Positions 1-11,883 of a stretch of 64,000 bases of DNA are shown piece after piece. This DNA comes from Spinacia oleracea. Lineage: Eukaryota; Streptophyta; Magnoliopsida; Caryophyllales; Amaranthaceae. The stretch spans positions 108,410,141 through 108,474,140 of the forward strand of contig NC_079487.1 of assembly GCF_020520425.1 (NCBI RefSeq), written 5' to 3'. The translations under genes and the position numbers were made by a program. Positions within the stretch are counted from its first letter, which is position 1, and the number at the start of each line of letters is the position of its first letter. Under the pieces are notes generated by a model. It was not told the origin of the DNA, searched no databases, and saw only the letters and a list, made by a program, of their open reading frames with translations.

Positions 1-399
1 TAATTGAATCCTAGTAGAATACTAATTCCTTATTTCCTACTCTATAAATATGTGATTAGCATTCACAATTTATACACAACTCATAACATATACTTTACAC
101 AGATTGTGTTCAAGGGAGAACATAATTCATAGCCTAACCGAGTGCATATAATCTTAGTAAATATCCTAGTTGGTTGAACCTAAGGCGGAACCGAACATGA
201 TGTGGACTATCTACGGAGGGGCGACACTTGGAGCTATAAAGACTTGTTCTTGTTCGGTACGGGATCAGCCAGGGAAGGCATGCATCACGTTGTATGAACC
301 CTAAATTAGGCTAATTGACAACTTGACAACTAATTTAGATTCCTGGCTTTATGGTTTTTCAGCATGAATTATATTGTTTATATTGTTCATAACCTAACA
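1..399 (-). mobile_element. Partial LTR (Ty1/copia-like), runs off the left edge
   Basis: Read on the minus strand, this begins TGTTAGGTTATGA at 399 and continues to the window edge. The same start, and a shared block around the phrase CTCCGTAGATAGTCCAC, occur in the complete solo LTR at 12720-14163, so the two are diverged members of one LTR family in opposite orientations. Only one end is visible, so a target-site duplication cannot be checked. No coding sequence is present. Confidence 0.65.
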
Positions 400-401
400 C
401 T

Positions 402-1240
402 TCTGACTTGGACATCATATGGACACACCGGTTCTGATATGGACGTATGAGTTCTGATTTGGACAGATTGGTTCAGATCCGGATATGACCTATACAGATC
501 GGTTCTGATCTGGACATGATATGTACAAATTGGTTCTGATCTGGACATAAGCTATACAGATCAATTATTATTCACAAATCGATTCTGATATGGACATGAA
601 GGTTATGATCTAGACATGAAGGGTTCTGATCTTGACATGATGGTTCTGATTTGGACATGATCCGCACATACCGATCATACCAGTTATGCTATGGACATAT
701 CAATTCAAATCTTGACATGATCTGTACAGATCAACTCTGATCTGAACATCCGCTGTACTGGTCGATTCTGGTCTGGACATGATCATGGTTCTAAATTGGA
801 CATGAAGGTTTTGATCTGGACATCATGGTTCTGATTTGGATATGATATGCACATACCAATCACAACGCTTCTGATCATACCAGTTTTGATCTGGATATAT
901 CGGTTCAGATTTGGACATAATTTGCACATATTGGTTCTGAGCTGGACATGATCTATACATATCTAGACATGATCTATACAGATCAGTTATGATCTGGATA
1001 TATCGATTCTGATTTGAACATAATATGTACCGATCGGTTATGATCTGCACATATATATAGATTCTGATCTGGACATGATTTGTACATATTGGTTATGATC
1101 GGGACATGATCTGATATACCGGTTATGATTTGGACATATTGATATTCTTGACATGATCTGTGCAAATCAGTTCTGATCTGGACATACCGATTTTGATCTA
1201 CACATGATTTGTACATTTCGATTCAAATCTAGACAACAAC
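402..1240. repeat. Degenerate tandem repeat rich in GATCTGGACATGAT
   Basis: About 840 bp consists of imperfect repeats of short words such as GGTTCTGATCTGGACATGAT and CTGTACAGATC. Spacing between units varies (roughly 20-45 bp), so this is a decayed satellite or minisatellite rather than a clean array. Short open frames across it are by-products of the repeat. A milder echo (TCTGATCTGAACT) continues to about 1440. Confidence 0.75.
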
Positions 1241-1292
1241 ATTTTTCTTATTAAAGCAATAATAGTTATAATAACAATGATATAAATATTTA

Positions 1293-1339
1293 CCAACAAC
1301 AACAACAACAACAATAATAATAATAATAATAATAATAAT
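1293..1339. repeat. Compound microsatellite (CAA)n(TAA)n
   Basis: A run of CAA units passes directly into TAA/AAT units. It is a simple repeat. Confidence 0.9.
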
Positions 1340-2134
1340 CTGATCTGAACTGACCTATTTTTTCTAACCTAGTCTGATATGGACTTATATTTTCTGATTT
1401 GATCTGAACTTAGTTTTTCTGATCTGATCTGATTAAATCTCAAATTAGAAATAAGGTCCTTAAATAAGGTGAAATACACATGGCCTTATTTATAGAGCTT
1501 ATCATGGGCGGGACGAGCCGCTAAGCCCGGTTCATCCTACTCGTGTGAAGAGCGGGCTTTGACAACGAATTTTGGTAAATAAAATAAAATTTTGGCCGTT
1601 AATGTGTTAACTGACGGGCATGGACGAAATAATATTTGTTGCGGGTAAGCATGCTGGTCCGTTTATTAAAAAAAGTTATTCGATTATAATTGTTATTTTT
1701 TTTGTAAGTAATAGAAAAACATTGGATTCTTGACCTTTAGTTGGAAAAACTTTTCAGTTTCGTTATCAACTTATCTATTTAAGTCAACTCACTTGATTCT
1801 TTCTCACATTCTTAAAAAAATATCCCACAATTTTAATATTTCATTTTATTTTATAATATGGAACTCGAAAATTTAGAGATAATTTAAGAAAAATAAAAAT
1901 TTACAATTAACATAAAGTAAATTTATTATATTTAATAAAAAAAATTAAAAATATTTGTACGCTCGTTAGCCCGCGGTCCCGCGGACAAGCTCAACCAATT
2001 TAATAGGCGAGTACGGATAAGAAGTCAAACTGACAAGCTCGCAAAAAAGAGCTCAATTTTTCCATTTTAGGCTCGTTGGACAAAAAATAAGCTTAGGCCC
2101 AACCCATCTAAGTCCACAAATGATCATCTCTACT
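1340..2134. other. Non-coding, no gene seen; possible degenerate hAT-like remnant
   Basis: No coding frame is supported. The stretch 1495-2115 starts and ends with GC-richer blocks using words such as GGGCGGG and GGCCCAACCC in an otherwise AT-rich tract. This resembles the surname-like ends of small hAT elements, but I could not match clean terminal repeats. Confidence 0.35.
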
Positions 2135-2937
2135 TTTTTTTTTTGATAATCGAATTAATTCATTGATAAAAAGTCATACGACATCTACGTAAGATTTGAA
2201 TCTAACAAATACATAACAATCGAATCAAATAAAAGCTCCCTTTCACCATAACTACCATCGTAGTATATCAAACATTTTGTATACTCTATTTTATATATTC
2301 CAGTTGTGATTTACAGCTTTCTTCGACGAGGGGGTCTATAGATCTGTTGTAGCGGTGACAAATATGATTTCCTTTCGATTTGTCTGATTGTAGTCGAAAG
2401 ATTGACCTCCTCTTTGATCCTGCACAAATCTTTACCAAAGAAACAACCTGAATTAAACCAAACACACAAAAGTTAGCTAGAATTAAACCCACCATAGGGA
2501 TACTTACTACATTGAAAAGGATTATATTTTGGATCCTATAGAGTTCTAAAATAACACTATAAGGTAGAGTTTGAGCAATATCAACTATTGAATGAAGAAT
2601 TAATGACTCGTATATTATCTTTCCAAAACTCCCCTTATCTTTTTCTAATCAATATTTACTCCATGATTTTCCCTTCCCTATAATACGAGTCATTGATTTT
2701 AAAATATATGGTTTAGATACAACTCTACCTTGAAGAGTTTTATTAAAACTCTAGAGGATCCGGACTCACTGAAAAGATGTAGTTTTATTGAGATCTAACG
2801 CAAAAAACAAAATAGAATTGAAGAGAAAGGGGTGAAAATAACCAAAATTTCGAAGAAATTTGGTTGTTTTCGCCCTAGAAAACCTTAATTTTTGTAAACC
2901 CTAAAAAGAGAGAAGAAAAGACGGAGAAAGAGGAGTT
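2135..2937 (-). mobile_element. Retroposon copy B (same family as 11884-12480), with a MITE inserted
   Basis: On the minus strand this matches the retroposon at 11884-12480 over most of its length, including the TAGGGTTTACAAAAATTA block near the 5' end and the TATGACTTTTTATCAATGAATT block before the terminal A-run (T-run at 2131-2142 on plus). A MITE (2531-2761) interrupts it. Imperfect flanking repeats AAATGATCATCTCTAC (left) and AAATGATCACCTTTAC (about 3239-3254) could be the original target duplication. If so, the Stowaway at 2952-3210 sits inside the same duplicated interval. No intact protein is encoded. Confidence 0.6.
2531..2761. mobile_element. Palindromic MITE inside retroposon copy B
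   Basis: The ends are inverted repeats that start GGATCCTATAGAGTTCTA on the left and, reversed, GGATCCTCTAGAGTTTTA on the right; the inverted homology continues for about 45 bp. The same position in the sister retroposon at 11884-12480 lacks the insert, so it was acquired after the two copies separated. Confidence 0.6.
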
Positions 2938-2951
2938 GGCTAAATATACTA

Positions 2952-3210
2952 CTTCCTCCATTTTTTAATACTCACAACGTTTGAGCTTATTACACTATTC
3001 ATATAACCTATTTTGACTATTCTTGGTGTTTTTTATATAATATAAAACATAGTCATGTGTGATCTTATTAGATACTTCTCAATGTGTATTTTCAAAATAT
3101 CAACTTTTTATAATTTTTGCATAAAGAGAATTTTAGATATAAATGACCAAAGTTGTACATTAACATTCGTAAAAATAACAAACGTTACGAGTATTAAAAA
3201 ACGGAGGAAG
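2952..3210. mobile_element. Stowaway-type MITE
   Basis: Terminal inverted repeats of about 30 bp begin CTTCCTCCATTTTTTAATAC and end in the complementary order. It is flanked on both sides by TA (2950-2951 and 3211-3212), the Tc1/mariner target duplication. It has no coding capacity. Confidence 0.85.
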
Positions 3211-3266
3211 TACTTCGTATCCTGTATTTGAAGCTGTAAATGATCACCTTTACTTATTTGAACTTA

Positions 3267-3300
3267 CTAGTTGTTGGATCGTGCGCTAGCGCGCACGATC
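3267..3300 (-). mobile_element. Helitron 3' terminus (hairpin plus CTAG)
   Basis: On the minus strand a perfect 10-bp stem (GATCGTGCGC, loop of 4) at 3277-3300 is followed 6 bases later by CTAG at 3267-3270, and the next base is T. This is the Helitron 3' signature: a subterminal hairpin, CTRR, and insertion at A|T. The body would lie to the right (3301 onward). I did not find a convincing TC-type 5' end, so only the terminus is called. Confidence 0.6.
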
Positions 3301-3647
3301 CCCCAAGGTATACAAAATTATTTTTGTAAAAATGTTACTTAAAAGCTAGGAACTTACAATTTATGGTAAATGCTAGAAATGATATGTTAAAGTTAGCTGT
3401 TGGATTTACATGTAACAGGAAATAGAAACCATATGCGTTTTAATTGATAGTTCGAAGATACAATATATAGGAAATTATACCCAAAGAAAATAATACATTT
3501 TGTATAGCAATGGAAGGGTGAAACCGTAAATGCTCTATTGTTAAGAATAAGACAAAATAAAACAAAGAAGGAAATGAGGGACATGCACATAAATGCACTA
3601 TTGAGTGAATAGTAATCAAAGTATGAAGTTTTATAAGTGTTAGGATT

Positions 3648-3939
3648 TTAGGTATTACTTCCTGGGCTATAGCAATATTCGTTCAGCCAAACTCGGATTG
3701 TACATTTGATAGGAAATTTAGTCATTGTACATTTGTTCTACGTACTTTAGGTTCCGTTAAACTATGTCTCAGATTTTGACTCTGAGCTAACTAATAAGTC
3801 TGATAACCGGGCCAATGGCCATAATTTCAAGTGTGACGGCCCTCTTATAAATATGGCCTTTCATTAAATTTCCTATCAAATGTACAATCCGAGTTTGGCT
3901 GAAAGAATATTGCTCTAGCCCAAGAAGAAATACCTAAAA
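3648..3939. mobile_element. MITE with about 75-bp terminal inverted repeats
   Basis: Sequence 3648-3720 (TTTAGGTATTACTTCCTGGG onward) recurs as its reverse complement at 3865-3939 with few differences, leaving a loop of about 145 bp. It forms a large potential foldback. The superfamily is not assigned. Confidence 0.65.
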
Positions 3940-4250
3940 TAAGTTCAAGTATCACAGTGCACTGGTGCAACCACTCCTTCGTGTGACTGTGTGAGTAACC
4001 AGGTTATTCCAAAACACCTTCCATGGTGTCTTTGCTCACATATGTGATTGAATAGGGAAATACGCAGGATAGAGTTAGCACTATTATGAAATGCTTAGGT
4101 CTCCTTCATCCGCTCATGCTGCTACTCATACATTGGTAGGAAGTCCGACTCTTGGGACTCTAGAAATAGAGCAACCAATTGTAAATGTAGGAAGTCCGAC
4201 TCTTGGGAGATTGAATATGGAGGCACAAGGAGGGAGTTCTTGGGCCAATA

Positions 4251-4652
4251 TTGTTAAAGGTCACCAGCTCACTGTTAAAGGTACGTGGTAACACTCTCAC
4301 TTTTATTGTGCCTATATTGAATGATGGTAAGGCTATTGCTCAACTTGATAAAGTAGAGGTTGATAAGATGTCTACTACTTGGGAAAATGCTATTGTGATG
4401 TATTTTGCGGGTGACCTGCCCTTAATATGTGTTGTAACGCGATTTGTTGATAGAGAATGGCACGAAATTAGCAAACCCCATGTATACCTTCATGATGAAG
4501 GTTTCATCATTATCAAGCTTTCTTCACAGGAGGACAGGAATTGTGTCTTACCTGTTGGCCCACACTCTTTCAACGGGAACCCTATGATTGTTAAATCATT
4601 GGCTCCTGACTTCAATCTCTATAAGGAAAGACTGAGAATAGTTCCCTTATGA
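4251..4652 (+). pseudogene. LINE ORF1 fragment, DUF4283-type domain
   Basis: A 133-codon open stretch shows the pattern of the plant LINE DUF4283 domain: an N-terminal strand region (LTFIVPILNDGK), a Trp-bearing middle, a PL-hydrophobic-R/D stretch and a late FIIIKL strand. In plant L1 elements this domain precedes a CCHC knuckle and probably binds element RNA. A knuckle-like CKKCKVVGHDC appears downstream near 4903 in another frame, so the original ORF1 is broken by stops and shifts. The protein is not functional as it stands. Confidence 0.65.
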
Positions 4653-6499
4653 GTTAAGCTCCCCAATCTTCCCTTGAATTGTCGGGGTGCAGACTCTCTA
4701 AGAAGAATTGGAAGCCTATTGTGGGGTTCCTTTTATGTGCTAATAAATGCACTTTCTAAGCAGTTAAGGGTATCTTTTGCTAGGATTCTAGTTGAGGTTG
4801 ATGTGACAAAGAAAATTCCTAGTACCGTGCTGATTCAGGATCCCAATGGTTCTGTTGTGAACTAGAAGGTGGTGTTTGATTGGCTGCCACCTTACTGCAA
4901 GAAATGCAAGGTAGTGGGGCATGATTGTGCTAAAGGTAACCAGGTGAACGCTGCCAGATTCTAACCCGTAGCAACCAAGAATGTAAAGAAATGGGTTCTA
5001 AGCAAGTTCAAAAACCTACCACTCATGTTGTGTCTCATCAGATAGCTCCTACCTCTAAGGAAGACAACATCATGAAGAGGAGGGGGGGAGGATGGCGGGA
5101 GAGTGGTCACTAGGAGGAAGACACTTAGGCCACTCACTACTTCTCTATCTACTGTCCTTGAACAACCTACATACCTTACATAGGTGAATAATCAAGCGAT
5201 GAATGGAGATTAAGGTCATGTGGGAGGTGGGTGGGGGGGGGGGAGTTGAGCCTCTTGACCATGTCACATAAATATTTGCAGTTGGAATATGAGGGATTTG
5301 AATGATCCCTGTAAGGTGGTGAAGGTGAGGAAGATTTTGAGCAATAATAAGGTAAGTGTAACTGCCTTACTAGACTAAAGCTAGGCATCATAATAGTAAT
5401 AAAATAATTAATGAAGACATTTGGGTCAATCTGGTCTTGGATTGACAACTATACTGACTCTCCTAGGGGTAAAATTTGGCTAGGGTGGCATCACAATGAC
5501 ATCAGTATCTAGATAATTGATGAAATTGGATTCTTGATTCATTGTTTAGTTCAAGCAAAAAATGGTAAGTTCACTTCTTACCTCACCGTGCTGTATGGAT
5601 TACACACGGTGGATACAAGGAGGCAAATGTGGGGATATCTAGAGTCTCTTACTAATTCTATGTCTGAGACATGGTGTGTGATTGATGACTTTAATCAGTC
5701 TTGTATGCAAGGCATAGAATCAATGGTAATCCTATTACTCTTGGTAATACTAGAGACTTTGAGCATCTGCTGGACTTTACTGATCTGGTTGAGCTTAAAT
5801 CTAGTGGCTCTTACTTTTCATGGAGTAATAGGGGGGGGGGGGGGGGGGAGGGAAGAAAATTGAATCTAGAATTGACAGATGTTTTGGTAATTCAAGGTTG
5901 CATAATCAATACACCACTGATTTGGTTGAGTACTTGACCCCAGGGATATCTGATCACTCTCCTCTAGTGATCAGGTGTGACATTGAGACCAGATAGGGTG
6001 GGAGACCTTTCAAAATTTTCAATTACATGGCTGAACATAAAGATTTTAATCAAGTGATCTAGGAAAGATGGAATAAGACAGTGCAAGGATATACTATGTA
6101 CAAGCTCGGGGGGAAGCTCAAACAAGTTAAGGTTGGCCTGAAAAACCTTCATTGTAAAGACTTTGCAAGATTAGATGAAAGAATTGATCACCTCATAGAT
6201 GAGTTGGAGGATATTCAGGAGAAACTTGTTGGTAGGACCACTGATGTGGTTCTACAACAAAAGAAAAAGAGACCATTACTTCCCTAAGGAAATTCCTTGC
6301 TATTCAAGAGAGTGCATATAAACAGAAAGCAAGAACTCATTTATTGTAGCTAGGAGACTCAAACACAAAAATCTTCTTTACTTCTACGAAAGAGAGATAC
6401 AGTAGGAATAACATTGATATGTTATTTGATCGATGCAGCTGGTAACGGGTTTACGTACTACTACTAGTGCTATTGCAGGTGAGATCAGACAATTTTAGA

Positions 6500-7640
6500 A
6501 GTCCTTAGTGGGCTCTGCTGCTCCTACGTTACAGGGAGTTGAACTATTTTTAGTAAGAATGATACTTCTTCTTACTGATGAAACAGCTCAAAGTTTGATC
6601 CAGCCTATTACTATTCAGGAGATTGATGCAGCACTTAGTGGTATTGATATCTCTAAGGCTCCTTGGCTAGATGGGTTGAACAATTATTTCTTTTAGAAAG
6701 CATGACCTATATTTAAAACAGATGTGTATCAAGTAGTGATAGAGCTTTTAATCTGGTAAGTTATTGAGGAAAATCAATAACACTGTGGTTACTTTGGTGC
6801 TTAAAGTTCAGAATTCTTCAAGAATTACAGACTTCCGACCAATAGAATGATGTTATGTGGTGTACAAGCTCGTTGCAAAGATTCTTACTGCCAGTATGTA
6901 ACCTCATTGTGGGTAGTGTCATTAATGACTCACAAGCTGAATTCATCCCTGATAGATCCATAGCTACAATATTTTTTTGGCTTCTGAACTTATCAAAGGT
7001 TATAGCAGGAAGCATATCTCACCAAGGTGCATGATCAAAATAGATTTAAAGAAGGCTTATGATTCTTTAGAATGGCCTTTCATTAAAACTATGCTGCAAG
7101 AATTGGGGTTTCCCAGTAGATTTGTTGGGTGCATTATGGAGTGTCTTCATACTGTCTCATACTCCATCTTGTTGGATGGCTATCTCACTACTCCTATTCC
7201 AGCAAAGAAAGGTCTAAGGTAAAGGGATCATATGTCCCCATTCATTTCTTCTTTGGGTATGGAGTATCTCTCCAGGTGCTTACATGCATGATGAAACTGC
7301 TAAGTCTGGGTTCAACTTTCATCGAAGGTGTAAGATGTTAAACATAAGCCACATGATGTTTACATATGACTTGTTGATGTTTGCTAGAGCTGACCACCAT
7401 TCAGTTGAGACTGTTTTTGGTGCCTTTCCAAAATTTTCTGAAGCTTCTGGTCTAGTTGCTAATCCGGAGAAGAGCAATGTTTATATGGTTGGAGTGTCAG
7501 ATTATGAGGAGCAAAGTATTAGGAGTGACCTAGGTATGATTAAAGGGTCTTTTCCTTTTAAATACCTAGGGGTACCTCTTACTAGTAGGAAGTTGAAATA
7601 CACTGATTATATTACGTGTCACTAATTGATAAGACTGTTG
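6500..7640 (+). pseudogene. LINE reverse transcriptase remnant
   Basis: Successive open pieces match the plant L1 reverse transcriptase order: an SKAPWLDG segment (about 6650), a KIDLKKAYDSLEW segment (about 7040), and a PFKYLGVPLTSRKL segment after the palm (about 7555). The catalytic FADD block is replaced by TYDL at about 7360, so one active-site aspartate position is lost. Stops and frameshifts between the pieces confirm decay. Confidence 0.75.
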
Positions 7641-8084
7641 CTAGAGTGAGATCTTGGTCTTCTAGGATTCTTTCTTATGTAGGAAGGATGTAACTGGTAA
7701 GATCAGTCTTATTTGGTGTGCAGTTTTATTGATGCTAAATATTTGTTATGCCTAAGAAAGTTATGATAGAGATCAATATCATATGTAGAACCTTTCTCTG
7801 GACTGGTGGTGATGTAGAGACCAAGAAAGCTCATGTTTTTTGGGAGAAAATGTTCTTTCCTAAAAGCAGTGGTGGGTGGCACTTAAACGATTTAATAGTG
7901 TGGAACAAAGCTACTGTTCTAAAATATTGTTGGGCTCTCTCTATGACGCAGGGCAGATTATGGATCAAATAGATCCATATTTACTATGTGAAGAATAAAA
8001 ACTTCGAGACTATGGAAGTACCTAATGGGATTACTTGGTCTCTTAGGAAAATCTGGAGTGAAAGAGATGTGTTAACTGCCGTTG

Positions 8085-8254
8085 ACATTGGCGGATCTTG
8101 AACGGTTTTACGAGGGGGACCGTTAGAAAGAAATTAAGCAATACACTATGTAATTTTACGATTATACACATATTTTAGGGGGACGTAACTAAAAATACAC
8201 TACAATATTTTTCGCTGGGGGGGCTACCCCACCAGTAACTAAGATACGCCTCTG
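8085..8254. mobile_element. Small hAT-like element nested in the LINE
   Basis: The ends read GGCGGATCTTG (left) and, reversed, AGGCGTATCTTAG (right). The interior matches, in reverse orientation, the element at 49249-49622. It interrupts the LINE between the reverse transcriptase and the zf-RVT region. The target duplication is unclear here; at the sister copy it is 8 bp. Confidence 0.5.
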
Positions 8255-9011
8255 GCTGCTGGTGATAATTAGTGTTTTGTTCATGCTGGTAAATATAGCA
8301 TCATCATCACATACAAGCACCTATGAGGGGATCACAACAATCTAGAGTGGAAGAGAATGGTGTGTAACAACAAGACCAATCCTAAAATTGTCTTCATTTT
8401 GTGGTTATCTGTCTAGAACAGGTTGGCCACTAAAGATAGTTTGCTAAGTTGGAACTTTGTTGTATGGTACTTGCAGTTTGTGTCAACGGGCTCCAGAAAC
8501 AACTGTTTTTTTTAAAAAAAAAAAAGTGTGCTTATGCTAGCTAGTGAAATTTGTGGAAATACTTCAAAGAGCGGGGCAAAACAGGAAGAGTATTTCATTT
8601 ACATATGAAATAAGGTGGGCAGAAAAGAAATGTAGAAGCAAGACCAGGGATAAAATTTGCAACATTGTCTTTACAGAAACTATTTACTCCGTACAATACA
8701 TGGCTGCAAAGAAATTTGAAGATCTTCACTAACATGATTGACTCTTGTCATTCTATAGTTAGTAGGATTATTTTCAATACTACTCGTAGAAGTACCGATG
8801 AGATGAGAACTCATATTGCGTAGATGGCTTGTGTTTCTTCCTCTTCCTTATTGGTTGAGGGAGTTTTTCTCAGGCTTTGTTGGTTCGTTGGATTGTTGGC
8901 TTGTTGTATGACCTTCGTTGGAAATAAAATATTTTTATTTGTCAAAAAAAAAACTAGGATAGAGTATTAATTACTCTTAGGCTGCCTTTTGTGTCTAACA
9001 TATATAGTGTC

Positions 9012-9368
9012 ACATGCACGCGATAGGTGTGAGAGTATATAAAAATTAAAATTTACGTTATTAGAATTAGTCACCACAATCAATAGGCAAAAAATAATTA
9101 TTTACACAGATCATCTAAAGACACAGTGAATACTACATTTCTACATGTATTATTTGCATCTTTCATTCCATATAATTTTTGTCACTAAATAATCTTGATT
9201 TGACTCCCCCTCCCCCAATTCTACATCAAATTTGTATCACATGCATTAATTATTAGTTTTCTTTATTTAATATAGTTTGAATTGTGAGTGAGGTACCTAT
9301 AGACTATTATGTAAGGGGACACCAAAAAATAATCATATAATCCCTGAAGTTTCCTTATAAAATAGAGA
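9012..9368 (-). mobile_element. Degenerate Helitron-like element
   Basis: The left part (GCACGCGATAGGTG followed by ATAAAAATTAAAAT) matches the 3' end of the Helitron at 56998-58050. The right end, read on minus, starts TCTCTATTTTATAAGG as in Helitron 5' ends, and the adjacent plus base is T. The expected CTAG at the 3' end is mutated. The GGGGACACC block near 9317 is shared with 59080. Confidence 0.45.
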
Positions 9369-9436
9369 TGAAAATTGGAGTTTGTACGTATAGGATTTAT
9401 AACATTATTTATATTTTATTATTATTTTCAAAAGTT

Positions 9437-9621
9437 TGTTGGAGGTTGTTAGGCTTAAGTTGTTAGAAACTCTGCCTACTGCTGATCGATGCTTACTTCC
9501 TCTTGTATATAAGCTCTCCTCTTCATTCCAAGTTAACTGATTATAATGAGAATTAGATTTTAATCTCTCTCAAATTCTGATCTTCTCTAATTCTATAACC
9601 ACACAAGCTAGCGACTTAACA
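9437..9621 (+). mobile_element. Short solo LTR or TRIM-like LTR
   Basis: The segment begins TGTTGGAGGTTG and ends CGACTTAACA, with a TATAAGCTCTCC promoter-like block followed by a pyrimidine-rich 3' half, as in small Ty1/copia LTRs. I could not find a matching 5-bp target duplication, and an internal TGTTAGAAAC at 9461 is an alternative start. Confidence 0.45.
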
Positions 9622-9835
9622 ATGATACTTAACTTTACGTTTGATTATATATTAGTAATGGACTAATGGTGATGAAGTAAAGTGGTTTATATGAACAATG
9701 AAAATTAACTTTACGTTTGGTTATATATTAGTAATGGTGATGAAGTAAAATGGTTTATGTTAACAATGAAAATTAACTTTACGTTTGATTATATTATTAG
9801 TAATGGCGATGAAGTAAAATGGTTTATATACTCTT
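9622..9835. repeat. Three imperfect tandem repeats, about 70-75 bp each
   Basis: The phrase TTAACTTTACGTTTGATTAT followed by TTAGTAATGG and GATGAAGTAAAATGGTTTAT occurs three times in a row with small indels. Confidence 0.8.
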
Positions 9836-10079
9836 ATTAGTGTTACAGAGTACTTCCTTCGTTCCATAATGATGTTTCGGTTTCTGTTTTCACGTTTTCC
9901 AATAACAGGTTTTTTTATCTCTGATTACACAACTTCAAAAATTATAAGTTTTGATATTCTTAAAGTACTTCTTAACAAGAATCAAACAAGACCCTACATG
10001 AGTATGTTTTTTTCTTATATAATGAAAAGAATTTAATTGTAAATACATTACAAAATAATCGCTATATATATAGATGAGA

Positions 10080-10345
10080 AATTGCGTCTCTAATTAGTCC
10101 AACATGTCTCAAAATAATGATTAGAGACTGATTTGAGGAAAAAATATGGCGTCTCTATAAAGGGCGTCTCAAATTTTTGAGACAGAATTTTGGCACATTA
10201 CAAATTTGAGACCAATTTTTTTTGGAAGCCAATCTACACTTCTATCTCAATTTTATTTAGAGACATAATTTTAATAATCCATTTCAAATTTGAGATGCTT
10301 ATATATTGCACGTCTCAAAGTAAGTCTCTAATAATGCCTAACTAG
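10080..10345. repeat. GTCTCAAA-rich inverted-repeat element, possible Helitron end at the right
   Basis: GTCTC/GAGAC words recur in both orientations through 10085-10335, giving foldback potential. CTAG at 10342-10345 is followed by a weak CCGT...ACGG hairpin at about 10353-10366, which on minus resembles a Helitron 3' end, though less convincingly than the ends at 3267 and 56998. Confidence 0.35.
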
Positions 10346-10366
10346 AGTCAAGCCCGTGCGATACGG

Positions 10367-11212
10367 ATTAATGCCAAAATATCCATATAACTTTCTTTTT
10401 TGTATATACTCCTTAATATCCTATGATATTTGTTGAAAAATTGATCTATAAATTCGCAACTTATTTTTATGTAGTACAACAATTAATTCTAAGAGTAGTT
10501 TACATTTATTTTTTTCTCTGCTTTTAACTTATTATAAAAACAACTAAATATATCGATTTAATTGTATTCCGTTTATATTTTAAGACTCTATAGGTATCAT
10601 CACGAACTCATTTTTTCATCTATTATTCATGTACTTCGTATTATTTTAATCACTTTAAAATATATTTGAACTACCTGCCCTCTTGTGCCTTTTCAACCTC
10701 ATAGAACGCCTGATTACAAAATCTTCATAGCAAATCATATTATTCCTGTATTGAGCACTTGCCAACAATTCCTTGCACGACCACCAAACACAAATTGATC
10801 CTCCATATTAAACGTAAGCTCCTCCACATCCCCGAGTGCTAGGATTTAATCAAGACTTTCGGAGCAGATGTAATTCCAACCGCTCCGCTTTTTGAAGGTA
10901 CCTGGCCGGTGTTGATGGTCTCATACAAAATACAATGATACAACTCTCCAACATTTTGGCGCTTATCGTGCTCGTAGATTCGTAGTGTAGACATGTAGTT
11001 ATAGAAGTAAAAGGATGTATAGTGTTTAGGATGTCCTGTGACTTGATATACATAGTTATAGTTATGCATGGTAGTTGACTCCTAATAGAAGTTATGATCT
11101 CTTACTGAGTCTTAGTCTTTATCCATTTATATTCATTTTAGTAAATCTGAAATAATATTATTATATATAAGATGACGTGAGATGGCGTGGAAATTCTACA
11201 TGGCGCTCCAAA

Positions 11213-11246
<34 letters not shown>

Positions 11247-11883
11247 TTTTGTAGTGGTAGTGTCAAAACTATGAATTGGAACATAAACATGGAATGGAGG
11301 AAGTACTCCATATTGTAGTAGACTTTTACCCTTAAATTGTTATGTATCAATGTATCATATATTCGTATTACTTCATTAAATAAAGAAAAATGTGAGTAAA
11401 AATGTGAGTTTGCTAGAGAAGTTCTGTCCTAAATCTTTTTTTGGAATATTGTTATATTGTTCATGACATGTTGGGAATCAATTTAACATGCTTCAAAAAT
11501 ACTTTTCTTTAATTTTTGTTTTTGTTTTCTTTTCTTTCAAAAAGAGATATTTTCAAAAGTATGAAGAAATTGATGTCACTAAATATAAGGAGATATGAAG
11601 ACTGATGAGGAGCATAGAAGAGCTTAACATGAATCACATGCACTTATTCCATAATAGTCGCATTATGATACGGTAGATTGGATTAAGATTACTTTAAGGG
11701 TGATCAATTGAAACAAAGTCATGCCTTTAATTGGTTAGTTAATTAATATATAATTACTAGCTAGTAGCTAGACTTCTCAAAACTTGACTAGTTGATTTAC
11801 TAAGCGAAAAGTAGAAACCATTGCTTTCAAAATCTGAATGTTGAAAAACTCGATCAATAGAAATACCAAACTGGCTCCGTAAC
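10367..11883. other. Non-coding interval, no gene recognised
   Basis: It is AT-rich with short spurious frames only. A (TA)n run of about 26 bp lies at 11218-11243. A 70-residue frame at 11138-11350 owes its YIYIYI run to that repeat. Confidence 0.6.

Larger units (their letters stand above)
4076..8955 (+). mobile_element. L1-type LINE, nearly full length but decayed
   Basis: The element ends in an A-run at about 8945-8953 and is flanked by AGGATAGAGT on both sides (4066-4075 and 8956-8965), a target duplication consistent with target-primed reverse transcription. From 5' to 3' the recognisable parts are: a DUF4283-type nucleocapsid region (about 4251-4652), a zinc knuckle (about 4876-4940), an AP-endonuclease region (about 5270-5960), reverse transcriptase (about 6500-7640), and a zf-RVT region (about 8360-8500). 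Many stops and frameshifts separate them. A small DNA element is inserted at 8085-8254. The tract is inactive. Confidence 0.85.

Noticed and set aside
823-1216. 75- and 77-codon frames rich in Tyr/Asp/Ile
   Set aside because: They lie wholly within the degenerate tandem repeat and are repeat translation.
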